64,000 nucleotides of DNA from Bradyrhizobium tropiciagri. Lineage in GTDB: Bacteria > Pseudomonadota > Alphaproteobacteria > Rhizobiales > Xanthobacteraceae. A model generated the notes under the pieces. The model ran no database searches and had not been told where the DNA came from. It saw only the letters and a list, made by a program, of their open reading frames with translations. Positions 1 to 8,960 of the stretch are shown here, one piece after another (position 1 is the stretch's first letter; each line of letters starts with the position of its first letter). The stretch covers positions 1 through 64,000 of the forward strand of contig NZ_LFLZ01000051.1 of assembly GCF_001189845.1 (NCBI RefSeq), read 5' to 3'. The position numbers and the translations under genes were made by a program.

Positions 1-1374
1 CGCCATGCAGCGTATCAGTCGCCCGGCACCGCCATAGAGCGAATCGTTGCCGTCACCGCCGTCGAGCGAGGTCGCGTGCGACGCATCGCTGCCCGAGTAG
101 AGCACGTCCTTGCCGCTGCCGCCGTACTCGGCAACGGTGACCTTGCCGCCGACCAGCAGGTCGTTGCCTGTGCCGCCGTACATCGTGTCGGTACCGGCAC
201 CGCCATACAGCGAGTCGTTGCCGGTGCCGCCATCCAGGATCGTGCCGTGCGACGCATCCGAGTGCGAGTAGATCGCATCGTTGCCGCTGCCACCATATTC
301 CGCAACAGTCCCGGCAGCGCCGATCAGCAGATCGTTGCCGGCACCGCCGTCCAGCGTGTCGGAGCCGACATCGGCAGGGTTAAACCCGGCACCGGCAACC
401 AGCGTGTCGTCGCCCTCACCGCCATCGAGCAACGTCCCGAACGTCGCACCGGAGCCTGAATAGAGAATGTCGTTACCGCTGCCACCGTACTCCGCAGCAG
501 TCCTGATGCCGCCCTTCAGCAGGTCGTCGCCGGCGCCGCCATCAAGCGTGTCGGCAACTCCGCTGGCACCACCCTCCAGCGTGTCGTTGCCGTCACCGCC
601 CGACAGCATCGAGCCTTGATTCGCAAACAGATCCGCGTAGAGCACGTCGTTGCCGGCGCCGCCGTAGAGCTGGCAGCTGTATACGCCGGCAACGAGCGTG
701 TCGTTGCCCGTGCCGCCGTCGAGGATCTCGTTGCCGTAACCCGCGCTCAACCAGTCGTCGCCGGCGCCGCCATACAGGCGATCATTGCCCCAGCCACCGA
801 ACAGCAGGTCGTTGCCGGCACCGCCGTCCAGCGTGTTGATTTGGTCCAGCCTGTCCGGCGAGCTGCCGGACAGCAGAGTATCGTTGCCGCTACCACCATG
901 CAGGTCCGACCAGCTGCTGCCCCAAAGCCAGTCGTTGCCGGCGCCGCCGTAGATCTGGCTGTGACCCACGCCGCCGCCTTGCACCGTGTCGTTGCCGGCG
1001 CCGGCAAGAACCGTCGTGCCGCGGTTGTTGTTGATGGTGATATTGTCGTTGCCGTCGCTGGTCGCGACGACTACCGGAGCGGCGCCGTTCACGGTCAGCG
1101 TCACGTCGCTCTTGGTGGCTTCGATGATCGCCTTCAGCTTGGCGTCAAGCTTGATCGTATTGTTGGCGTTGGTTTCGATCAGAACATTGGCGTCGGGATC
1201 CGGGTTGCTGATCCCGGCCCCCTCCTGCACCGGGATCGTTGCGCCGTTATCCGGGCTGGTGTAACCGATCCCCGCGCTGATCAGATAGTCGAGAATCTGT
1301 TGCCGGCTTGCGTGATCGATCGTGGAGCTGATCGCGGCCTTGAGCTGCGTCTGGTTCAGGTTTTGCGTCACCAT
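1..1374 (-). CDS. RTX-type calcium-binding repeat protein (3' end beyond window)
   Basis: Reading leftwards from an ATG at 1374, the first ~100 residues form a non-repeat head. It includes VLIETNANNT and is nearly identical to that of the downstream-numbered neighbour at 1583-2854. After the head come many GGxGxDxLxGG nonapeptides, the calcium-binding beta-roll units of RTX exoproteins, which are usually secreted by type I systems. The ATG and the 19 bases before it (an AGGGG ribosome site) are the same in both paralogues, which supports the start. The frame is open to base 1, so the C-terminus and secretion signal are not visible. Near 17-25 the sequence carries two extra bases compared with the paralogue, and the RTX pattern is lost for the last ~8 codons. 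No type I secretion genes are in the window. The family call is firm; the function (surface, biofilm or EPS-associated) is inferred from context. Confidence 0.8.
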   Translation of the reverse strand, partial: MVTQNLNQTQLKAAISSTIDHASRQQILDYLISAGIGYTSPDNGATIPVQEGAGISNPDPDANVLIETNANNTIKLDAKLKAIIEATKSDVTLTVNGAAPVVVATSDGNDNITINNNRGTTVLAGAGNDTVQGGGVGHSQIYGGAGNDWLWGSSWSDLHGGSGNDTLLSGSSPDRLDQINTLDGGAGNDLLFGGWGNDRLYGGAGDDWLSAGYGNEILDGGTGNDTLVAGVYSCQLYGGAGNDVLYADLFANQGSMLSGGDGNDTLEGGASGVADTLDGGAGDDLLKGGIRTAAEYGGSGNDILYSGSGATFGTLLDGGEGDDTLVAGAGFNPADVGSDTLDGGAGNDLLIGAAGTVAEYGGSGNDAIYSHSDASHGTILDGGTGNDSLYGGAGTDTMYGGTGNDLLVGGKVTVAEYGGSGKDVLYSGSDASHATSLDGGDGNDSLYGGAGRLIRCMA

Positions 1375-1514
1375 CGATGTAGCCCCTGCTTGGACGCGCT
1401 ACACAATCGCTAGGCAAATACTCAAACTATCTCGATGGCTGGCAATTGGAGCAGGCCGCAACACTGCAAGATTATCAGACGCGATTTCAAAACACCACCT
1501 GTAATCGCAAAAAA

Positions 1515-1544
1515 GCGCCGCCTCAACCTGGATTGAGGCGGCGC
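1515..1544 (-). terminator. Intrinsic terminator of the 1583-2854 RTX gene
   Basis: A perfect 12-bp stem (GCGCCGCCTCAA with its complement) encloses a 6-base loop. On the minus strand six T residues follow immediately. It sits 38 bases after the stop of the RTX gene, so the two tandem RTX genes probably have separate transcripts. Confidence 0.85.
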
Positions 1545-1582
1545 CTTCGCTCAGTGAAGACTAGCAGTGAAGACCTGGGATC

Positions 1583-2854
1583 TTACAGCTTGGTCGAGTG
1601 ACCATCGTTGAAGATCAGGTATTCGATGTTGCTGATCTGGGTCGTCTGGCCATTGCTGAAGTTGACGTCCAGAGAACCATCCTTGCCGGCAGTGATGCCG
1701 GTCACGTCGGTCGAAGAGTGATCCAGGAAGGTCAGGGAGTCCTTGTTGCCGGCGCCACCGTCAATGGTATCGCTGCTGTTGAGGTTGGACAGGTAGAAGT
1801 AATCCTGGCCAGAGCCACCAACCATCGAGGCCGTACCGGTAGCGGAGCCGACGAACGAGTCCTTGCCGTCGCCGCCAATGAGCGTCTGGTTGCCCGAGCC
1901 GGCGACCAGCGTGTCGTTGCCGGAGCCGCCATAGAGCGTGTCGTTGCCGGCACCGCCATAGAGCGAGTCGTTGCCGTCACCGCCGAACAGCTTCGTCGCA
2001 TGCGACGCATCGCTGCCCGAGTAGAGCACGTCCTTGCCGGCGCCGCCGTACTCGGCAACAGTGCCGGTACCGCCGACCAGCAGGTCGTTGCCGGCGCCGC
2101 CATACAGCGTGTCCGCACCCGCACCGCCATACAGCGAGTCGTTGCCTGCACCGCCGTCGAGCCTCGAGCCGTGCGAGGCATCCGAGTTCGAGTAGAGCGC
2201 GTCGTTGCCGGTACCGCCACTGAGCAGGTTGTTGCCCGTACCGCCAACCAGCACGTCGTTGCCGCGACCGCCCTGCAGATCAGACGAGGTACCGCCGTAA
2301 AGCGTGTCGTTGCCGGAGCCGCCGAGCAGCGTGTCGGAGCCGGTGCCGACCAGCAGATCGTTGCCAGAGCCGCCATCCAGCGTGCTGTGACCGGAGGCAT
2401 TGTCGATCAGCACGTCGTTGCCGGCGCCCCCGCTGAGCGAGTCGTGACCCGCGCCACCGAAGATCGTGTCATTGCCGGCGCCGGCGAGAACCGTCGTATC
2501 ACCGGTGTTGTTGATGAAGATCTGATCGTTGCCATTGCCGGTCGCGACGAGCACCGGGGTGCTGCCGTTGACCGACAGCGTCACGTCGCTGTTGGTGGCC
2601 TCGATGATGGCCTTCAGGTTGGCGTCAGTGTTGACGGTGTTATTGGCGTTGGTTTCGATGAGAACATTGGCAGACGGATCCGGGTTGGAGATGCCCGCAC
2701 CCACCTGCACCGGGACCGCCGTTCCGTCATCCGGATTGGTGTAGCCGATGCCCGAGTTGATCAGATAGTTGAAGATCTGTTGCTGGGTCGCGTGATCGAT
2801 CGTGGAGTTGATCGCATGTTTGAGGTCAGTCTGGTCGAGATTGTAAGTCGCCAT
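1583..2854 (-). CDS. RTX-type calcium-binding repeat protein
   Basis: The protein has 423 residues. Residues 1 to ~105 form a head shared with the 1-1374 gene. Residues ~110-350 hold roughly twenty GGxGxDxLxGG units, interrupted by short non-canonical blocks such as SDASHGSRLDGG. The last ~60 residues are an uncharged, Asp/Ser/Thr-rich tail ending DGHSTKL, which resembles the C-terminal signal region of type I secreted proteins. There is no N-terminal signal peptide. The repeats are known to fold on calcium outside the cell. The gene lies upstream of an EPS operon and is followed by its own terminator. The start is supported by an AGGGG site about 10 bases upstream. A matrix or adhesion role is inference; no catalytic domain is visible. 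Confidence 0.85.
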   Translation of the reverse strand: MATYNLDQTDLKHAINSTIDHATQQQIFNYLINSGIGYTNPDDGTAVPVQVGAGISNPDPSANVLIETNANNTVNTDANLKAIIEATNSDVTLSVNGSTPVLVATGNGNDQIFINNTGDTTVLAGAGNDTIFGGAGHDSLSGGAGNDVLIDNASGHSTLDGGSGNDLLVGTGSDTLLGGSGNDTLYGGTSSDLQGGRGNDVLVGGTGNNLLSGGTGNDALYSNSDASHGSRLDGGAGNDSLYGGAGADTLYGGAGNDLLVGGTGTVAEYGGAGKDVLYSGSDASHATKLFGGDGNDSLYGGAGNDTLYGGSGNDTLVAGSGNQTLIGGDGKDSFVGSATGTASMVGGSGQDYFYLSNLNSSDTIDGGAGNKDSLTFLDHSSTDVTGITAGKDGSLDVNFSNGQTTQISNIEYLIFNDGHSTKL

Positions 2855-2968
2855 CGATGTAGCCCCTGCTTTGGGATACGAGGATCAAGCCGCTCGTCCG
2901 CACCTAAGCTGTTGAATCACAACTGGTTTGTTGCGACGCAGCTCAAATGTGGACATACGTTACGAACT

Positions 2969-2986
2969 TGTTAAGTCCATTGTTAA
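2969..2986 (+). promoter_or_regulatory. TGTTAA-N6-TGTTAA paired site
   Basis: Two identical hexamers lie 12 bp apart, about 115 bp upstream of the RTX start at 2854. The same spacing recurs at 10256-10273, 31459-31476 and 36937-36954. Operator function is inferred. Confidence 0.5.
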
Positions 2987-3071
2987 GACCGCAATGCCGG
3001 AGTGTCAATCAGCGATGTGCCATTAACGACTGGTTCCATCTGATTTATGTGAGACTTAGCACCACTTCGCA

Positions 3072-3111
3072 CCTGCGCTAACATTCAGCGCAGGCAAATC
3101 CCAAATGTTAG
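3072..3111. promoter_or_regulatory. Nested inverted repeats (CTAACATT/AATGTTAG and a CCTGCGC hairpin)
   Basis: CTAACATT at 3078-3085 pairs with AATGTTAG at 3104-3111. Inside this, CCTGCGC at 3072-3078 pairs with GCGCAGG at 3088-3094 across a 9-base loop. The outer repeat contains the same TGTTAG word found in other EPS-region gaps. The function is unknown. Confidence 0.45.
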
Positions 3112-3525
3112 CCGCGACGCAAAAAAGGGTAGTGATTATACGGGGTTTCATCGCCCCCCGGGATCGCGCAAAAGCCCAGAATTTCACTGATGTTGTGCGT
3201 GCTTCGAAGCGATTTTCTGCTCTGAAAAAATATTTCTGCGCCGCGTGAGAGCTTTTGCAAAAAAGCGTCAAACTTCACAACCGGCCAGCAGCCTGACCGG
3301 TGTTATGACTGGTTCCGGTTGCAAACCCAGGCTCCGGGCGAGCCAGAATCGGGGAATCGATCGCAGAATCGGGAGCAATCCGACCGCCTCGTCGAAGCTG
3401 GCGGCGTCGGAACAGGCGCCCGATATAACAAATTAACATCAGATTTGCCGCGACCCGTTAGGGGCGACGACCCAGAAATTGCGCAGGACGGCGCCCGATC
3501 CAGGCGGAGCAACCGCCTGCATCGC

Positions 3526-4679
3526 TCATCCAGCCGCGGCGCGCGCGTAGATGGCCTCGAGCAGCCGGAGATTCTCATCCGGCGCGTAGCGCGCGAGATA
3601 GACGGCCCGTGCGGCCTGCCCCCATGCCGCGGCGCGATCGCGGACGGCCAGAAGCTCAGCAATCCGGTTTCTCAGCGCGGCCGCGTCACCCGGCGGCGCC
3701 AGCGCGCCGGTCTTGCCGGCGCTCACCACCTCGGCAAGTCCGCCGATCTCGGATGCGATCACCGGCGTGCCCTGTGCGAAGGCCTCGACCACCACCATGG
3801 GAAAGCCCTCGTACCATAACGACGGCACGACCAATGCCTGGGCATTGGCCATTTCCCGAAGCACCTCCGCGCGCGATCGCGCGCCGAGGAAACTGACATG
3901 ACCGGGCGCCCGGGCCTCGAGCGCGGCACGTTCCGGCCCCTCGCCCACGATCCGCAACGGCACATCGGTCCCCGCAACAGCGTCGAGCAGCACGCCGACG
4001 CCCTTCTCGGGGCTCAGCCGCCCGACATAGAGCAGCCCGGCGCGCGGCATGGCCGGATCAGGCGCCCCCGGATCGGCCATGAAATTCGGCTTCACGTCGA
4101 TCCGGCCGGCGTCGAAGCCTGCCTGCGTGAACAGGGTGCGGGCAAACTGCGTCAGCGCGATCAGGCGCAGGCCGGGACGCGTCCAGGTGCCGCGGCGCTG
4201 ATGCTGCGCGATCATGTAGGCCGAGGCCAGCGAACCCGGCAACGATCCGCGGTAGCAGCGATGGGCAACGCCCCAGAGATGGCCGTGGTCCAGGCACTTG
4301 TGCAGATGCGGCCGTCTCGCAGCAGCATGCCGCCGGTGCAGATGGTGCGATAATTGTGCAGCGTCACCACCGCGGGCACACGCTTGTGCCGGCAGACGTC
4401 GAACACGGCGGGCGAGAGCAGCGGGAAGAAATTGTGGACGTGCACGATGTCAGGGCGGAAGCGGTCGATTGCCTCCGCCATGGCCTGTTTTCCACGCGCA
4501 TTGTCGGCGATCGATAGCGTCGTCGCGATCCGCGCGGCGAGCGAGTTGATCGCCTCGTTGCTGACCGTGAGCGCGTCAACGCTGTGTCCTGCGCTGCGCA
4601 ACAGGTCGACTTCGGCTTCGAACACGACGTCCTCGCCGCCGCGTCCCTGATACCTGTTGTGCGCGACCAGGATCCTCAT
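3526..4679 (-). pseudogene. Glycosyltransferase family 4, frameshifted near 4302
   Basis: Two frames together encode one GT-B glycosyltransferase of about 384 residues. The N-terminal part (from ATG 4679) starts MRILVAHNRYQGRGGED and includes VVTLHNYRTIC. The C-terminal part carries the nucleotide-sugar-binding signature VPSLWYEGFPMVVVEAFAQG and ends at 3526. Adding one G at about 4302 joins the halves through the expected ICHKCLDHG segment, which is typical of this family. The start overlaps the stop of the heparinase-like gene by ATGA, so this is the last gene of the four-gene operon. It probably transfers a sugar to the lipid-linked EPS repeat unit on the cytosolic face. Whether it is truly broken or a consensus error is open; I favour error because three other genes show the same type of lesion. 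Confidence 0.75.
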
Positions 4680-6667
4680 GACCGGCGCGCCGGATCGGGA
4701 AACCAGCGCAGCGCGGTTATCAGATCTTGGCCGGTGGCGAGCGTCCCGGTGCCGATCAGCGTGGTCGCCGGCACCTTGAGATCGAAGGACGGCGAATACC
4801 AACCGGCCGGCGTGACCTCGTCACCGCGATACGATGTCCAGCTGAGCGCCGCCGGCAGATCGAGCTCACCGCGCCCGCCTGGCCATGTGAGCTGCGCCGT
4901 GCGTCCGTCGAGCCTGCATTCGACCTCAGGACCGAGATGCCAGCTGAGGCTCGCCGGCACCGCAAGCCCTGCATCGGCAAGCACAATATCCCTGACGACG
5001 AGCCGCATCGCCTGACGCTGCAATCGCACCGAGCGGCGATGCACGAGACCGGCTTCGTCCTGATATCCCAAATGCTCCGCGACCCAGCTTGCGTCCGCAT
5101 CACGATCATCCAGGCCGCTTGAGGCGACCAGCCGGCTCTGCGCATGCCGCGTCCAGAGAAACGGCCCGCCCGACACCGACTGGTCGCGCGCGAACAGGCA
5201 GAGCGTGTTGTGCGCCAGCGTGGAGCGGAAGTAGACGCGCCAGCGCGGATCGCCGTGGTAGCAATAGGTGCCGGGGTCGGCGAGGATCTCGACCCCGCCG
5301 ATCCTGCATTCGAGCGACAGTGCATCGGCATGGGCATGCGCCGCAATGCGGCCGAAGCCATGCGGGCCGTGATCGCAGCGGCACCACACCGCCCTGTCGG
5401 CATCGACAAGGAATGTCTGGCCGGCTTCATCAAGCAAATACGGGCGGCGTTCGGGCCGCGCGGCGATTGCGCGCGCGTTGATGCCGTCAGTCAGGACAAA
5501 GCTGCGCAGATCGGGCTCCGGCAGTCCGGGCCACCATGGCAGAACGCCGAACAGACGCGCGCCGGTGGCGAGCAGCCCGAGCCAGCGATTGCCGGCGTGA
5601 TCGTCGAGCAACAGGCCGATGCCGTCGTCGCCATCGCCCTGGCGCGGCGGGTGCGCGCCATCGTCCAGCATCGCGGCGATGACGTCGCTCATGCGGCACA
5701 TCGTGGTCCAGACCGCATCGTCAAGCGGATGTCCGGACGACTCGCCCTGCACCGCCGCGGCGAGCAGCAGTTCGAGGACAAAGCCGTGATAATCGGTCGC
5801 AAGTTCGCCATTGCTGCCGCAGCCAAGCGTTTGCGCAACGGCTTCGTGTGCCAGCGTGCCGGCGGATTGCTCGCGCCATCGCGCGCTGTCCCGGAAGAAC
5901 GGAAATACACAGGCCGCCACGAACTGCCCGGCAGCCTCCGCGATCACGTGATTGTTGGCGGAGGAGCCACGGCTCGGGAACTGCGACAGCCAGAATTGAT
6001 GCGCGTAGAGTTGCGTCAGGAACAGGTCGTTGTCCTCGAACAACGCGGGGGCGCCAGGCCAGTTCTGCAGCAACTGGCGCACCCAGGCCCACGAGATCAG
6101 CCGTACGCCAAGCTCGATGCCGCTGATCCAGTGCGGGCCGCGGGGGAATGGATTTTCACGCCACCAGCTTGTGAGATGCTCGGCCACGCGCCTCGCGTAG
6201 CGCTCGTCCGAAGTCAGATAATACGCTGATGCCAGCACCGTGAGATGGTGGTGACGCGACGGCTCCCAGATGTATTTGATGTTTCCGACCGCAGCCTCGT
6301 CGCGATAGGGAACTGCAAACGCGCACACATCCGCAGGCGCCCGCTTGCCGCTGCGGATATCAACGAACCAGTCGGGCGTTTCGCCGAGCACTTCATGATC
6401 CCTGGCAAAGATCCGCCAGTGGCCGGCGAGAACCCGCTCCGCGCTCTGGATCAGGCACTCGGCGGCTTGCCGCGGCGCGCACGCCGGCGACGGCAACGGC
6501 TTCAGCCGCGGCTGCCTTGAGCCCGGCGCGAGCCTCGCGCCGGCATGTCGCGCGATGTCGGGCGGCGTGATGCGCCAGAGCAGGCGCAGCACCTGATCAT
6601 TGACCCGTCCGGCAAGCTCGGACGGCTCCATGCGCCGCAGCCGGCGCAGATACCAGGCCGGATTCAT
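4676..6667 (-). CDS. Heparinase II/III family (alginate-lyase-like) protein
   Basis: The protein has 663 residues. Residues ~60-360 form a helical toroid-type region with the conserved segments NIKYIWEPSRHHH and NNHVIAEAAGQF. Residues ~390-640 form the beta-rich heparinase II/III-like domain, with AHAHADALSLE and the downstream HNTL motif. Members of this fold cleave uronic-acid polymers by beta-elimination. Copies inside polysaccharide clusters usually act as modifying or clearing enzymes. No clear signal peptide is seen, so the compartment is uncertain. It is ATGA-coupled on both sides, to the bi-domain oxidoreductase and to the glycosyltransferase. An AlgD-type dehydrogenase nearby fits a uronate-containing polymer, but the substrate is inferred. 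Confidence 0.85.
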   Translation of the reverse strand: MNPAWYLRRLRRMEPSELAGRVNDQVLRLLWRITPPDIARHAGARLAPGSRQPRLKPLPSPACAPRQAAECLIQSAERVLAGHWRIFARDHEVLGETPDWFVDIRSGKRAPADVCAFAVPYRDEAAVGNIKYIWEPSRHHHLTVLASAYYLTSDERYARRVAEHLTSWWRENPFPRGPHWISGIELGVRLISWAWVRQLLQNWPGAPALFEDNDLFLTQLYAHQFWLSQFPSRGSSANNHVIAEAAGQFVAACVFPFFRDSARWREQSAGTLAHEAVAQTLGCGSNGELATDYHGFVLELLLAAAVQGESSGHPLDDAVWTTMCRMSDVIAAMLDDGAHPPRQGDGDDGIGLLLDDHAGNRWLGLLATGARLFGVLPWWPGLPEPDLRSFVLTDGINARAIAARPERRPYLLDEAGQTFLVDADRAVWCRCDHGPHGFGRIAAHAHADALSLECRIGGVEILADPGTYCYHGDPRWRVYFRSTLAHNTLCLFARDQSVSGGPFLWTRHAQSRLVASSGLDDRDADASWVAEHLGYQDEAGLVHRRSVRLQRQAMRLVVRDIVLADAGLAVPASLSWHLGPEVECRLDGRTAQLTWPGGRGELDLPAALSWTSYRGDEVTPAGWYSPSFDLKVPATTLIGTGTLATGQDLITALRWFPDPARRS

Positions 6668-8850
6668 CTCAACGCAGTCGACGCGCGCGCGACGCCCTGC
6701 TCTGTCGCGCCGGTCGTCAGATCGACCGGCATGCCGGCGGCCGCGCTCTCCTGCACCGCGAGCGTCGCACGGGTGGTCGCAAGCAGCGAATCCAGCGCGA
6801 TCGGCATCGCGGCCCCCGATGCCACCGCCGTCACGAAGGCATCCAGCATCGGCCGCTGCCCCTTGTCGAGCCGCGCCGTCTTCGCCGTGCGTTGTCCGGC
6901 GTGCCAGACCTCGAAGCCCGAGAAATTGTCGAAGGCGGCAAAGCCGGAGCCTGCCGAGATTTCGACCGCTTCCTTCGGCACACGCGGATCGCCGCCGGTG
7001 AGATAGCTGAGGCTCGCGACCGAACCATCGGCAAAATCGAAGGTGGCGACGAGATTATCGACGTCCTTGCCCGCCGCACTTGCAGAGACGCGCACCGGCC
7101 CGGCGCCGACCCACCATGACAACACGTCGATGAAATGCCCGCCCTCGCCGACGAAGCGGCTGCCTTCGCTCTCGGCCTGCAGATACCAGGATGATTTCTC
7201 CAGCGGGCCGGCGATGACGCGATATTGCAGCGTCTGCGGCCCGGCGGGTGCGAACGCCGCGCGCATGCCCTGCAGCAGCGGCGAGAAGCGGCGGTTGAAA
7301 CCGACCATCAGCCGGTCGTTGCCGGTCTCGCGGATCACCTGCTCCAATTGATCGAGCGCATCGGTGTCGATCGCCAGCGGCTTTTCGACGAACACCGCCT
7401 TGCCGGCACGCAACGCTTGCGCCGCGAGGCTGGCATGCGAGGCGTGACGCGTCGCGATCAGCACGGCATCGATATCGTCGGCCTCGAGCACCGAGGCCGC
7501 ATCGGTCGAGGCGCGCGCGAAGCCGAATTTGCGCACCGCGGTGGCGCCGCTGAGGCCGGTGTTGGTGGCGACTTCGACGAGATCGACGCGCGCGTGATTG
7601 GCAAGCTGCGGCAACAACATGCTGGAGGCATAATTGCCCGCGCCGATGACGCCGAGCCGCACCCGGCCGCTGCGCAGGGCAACGGCCGGACGATAAATCA
7701 TCTGCATCGCGCGGGGCGCAGCGTCCGGATAGGCGAACACCATGCCGAGGCCGACCTCGCCCCGGCTCATGCGCTCGAACGCCGATGTCGCCTGCTCCAG
7801 CGGCACGGCTTCGGAAATCAGCGACGAAAAGTCGAGCCGCCCGTCGGCGAGCAGCGCGACGATCGCCTCCATGTTGCGCTTCTCGGTCCAGCGAACATGG
7901 CCGATCGGATAATCGATCCCGCCCTCCTCGTAGAGCGGATCGTAGCGGCCGGGGCCGTAGGAGCGCGAAAAGCGGACGTCGAGCTCCTTGTCGTAGAATT
8001 CGTTCCACGGCAGGTTCAGCGTGCATTTGCCGATATCGACGATGCGGCCGCGGTCGCGCAGCAATGCTGCCGAACGCGAGGCGAGATCGGGATCGTCGCT
8101 GCCTGCGGTGATGAACACACAGTCGACGCCGCTACCCGCGGTCAACTGATCGATCCGCGCGCGAAACTCTGCCGCGGCATCGTCAGATGCCACAGCGCAA
8201 ACCGCAGCGCCCGCAGCCTCGGCCTGACGACAGCGCGCCTCCAGCCTGTCGAGCCCTGTGACCACGACGCCGGCGCTGCGCAGCAGACGCACCATGATCT
8301 GCCCGATCAGGCCGAGGCCGATCACGCAGGCGGTCTCACCGAAGCCGATTTCCGACTGGCGCATCGCCTGCAGTGCGATCGAAGCGATCGTGGCGAATGC
8401 GGCCTGGTCGAGCGCGGCACCATCCGGCAGCGGCACGCAGAGGTTCACCGGCACCCAATTATATTCAGCATGGGTTGCATATTGATTGCCGCCGCAGCAC
8501 ACGCGCTGTCCGACCGAGAAGCCAGCGACGCCCTCGCCCACCTCCACGACGGTGCCCGACAACGAGTAGCCGAGCGGCGTATAGGAATCGAGGCGGTTCA
8601 TCACCTTCTGATAGGTCGCAACCAGTCCCTGCTGGCGGACCGAGCGCATCACCTTGGCCACCTGGTCGGGTCGCGCGCGCGCCTTGCCGAGCAGCGACAG
8701 ACGGCCTTCGGTGAACTTCATCATCTCGGTGCCGGTCGAAACCGCCGAGAACGCCGTGCGCACCAGGACCCCGCCGGGGCGGCAGCGCGGCGCCGGCACG
8801 TCGATCAGCTTGAGCTCGCCGCTCTTATAGTTCTGCGCGATCTGCTTCAC
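6664..8850 (-). CDS. Bi-domain oxidoreductase: zinc-type dehydrogenase fused to Gfo/Idh/MocA
   Basis: The protein has 728 residues. Residues 1 to ~370 are a medium-chain alcohol-dehydrogenase-like domain with GLGLIGQIMVRLL as nucleotide fold. Residues ~385-728 are a Gfo/Idh/MocA domain starting VRLGVIGAGNYASSML, with the EKPLA motif characteristic of that family. This fusion is known from many O-antigen and EPS clusters, often directly next to a heparinase-like gene as here. A role in oxidoreduction or epimerisation of a sugar precursor or polymer residue is likely but unproven. It lies second in the minus-strand operon and is ATGA-coupled to the heparinase-like gene. The start MKQIAQNYKSGEL is the usual family start. 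Confidence 0.88.
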   Translation of the reverse strand: MKQIAQNYKSGELKLIDVPAPRCRPGGVLVRTAFSAVSTGTEMMKFTEGRLSLLGKARARPDQVAKVMRSVRQQGLVATYQKVMNRLDSYTPLGYSLSGTVVEVGEGVAGFSVGQRVCCGGNQYATHAEYNWVPVNLCVPLPDGAALDQAAFATIASIALQAMRQSEIGFGETACVIGLGLIGQIMVRLLRSAGVVVTGLDRLEARCRQAEAAGAAVCAVASDDAAAEFRARIDQLTAGSGVDCVFITAGSDDPDLASRSAALLRDRGRIVDIGKCTLNLPWNEFYDKELDVRFSRSYGPGRYDPLYEEGGIDYPIGHVRWTEKRNMEAIVALLADGRLDFSSLISEAVPLEQATSAFERMSRGEVGLGMVFAYPDAAPRAMQMIYRPAVALRSGRVRLGVIGAGNYASSMLLPQLANHARVDLVEVATNTGLSGATAVRKFGFARASTDAASVLEADDIDAVLIATRHASHASLAAQALRAGKAVFVEKPLAIDTDALDQLEQVIRETGNDRLMVGFNRRFSPLLQGMRAAFAPAGPQTLQYRVIAGPLEKSSWYLQAESEGSRFVGEGGHFIDVLSWWVGAGPVRVSASAAGKDVDNLVATFDFADGSVASLSYLTGGDPRVPKEAVEISAGSGFAAFDNFSGFEVWHAGQRTAKTARLDKGQRPMLDAFVTAVASGAAMPIALDSLLATTRATLAVQESAAAGMPVDLTTGATEQGVARASTALR

Positions 8851-8960
8851 AGTCGGTCAATCGCCTCACGTTAACAGCGCCCTTGTATCGCGCCCGCCGC
8901 CCGCAATGAACCCGGGAATATCATCAAAGTTACTTCATGACGCGCGGATTAACATCGTTA

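Larger units (their letters stand above)
2855..3525. other. Gene-free promoter region of the RTX gene
   Basis: About 670 bases are less GC-rich than the neighbouring genes, with no convincing reading frame. The region is packed with TGTTAA/TGTTAG-type hexamers: a direct pair at 2969-2986, an inverted pair at 3078-3111 and a direct pair at 3425-3438. It separates the RTX promoter from the 3' end of the EPS operon. No intrinsic terminator was recognised for that operon. Confidence 0.6.

Noticed and set aside
616..2974. Long plus-strand open frames rich in VVAGAAVQRV-type repeats opposite the RTX genes
   Set aside because: They are antisense shadows of the GGxGxD repeats: the repetitive GC-rich codons leave the opposite strand open. 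They have no ribosome site or independent protein signal.
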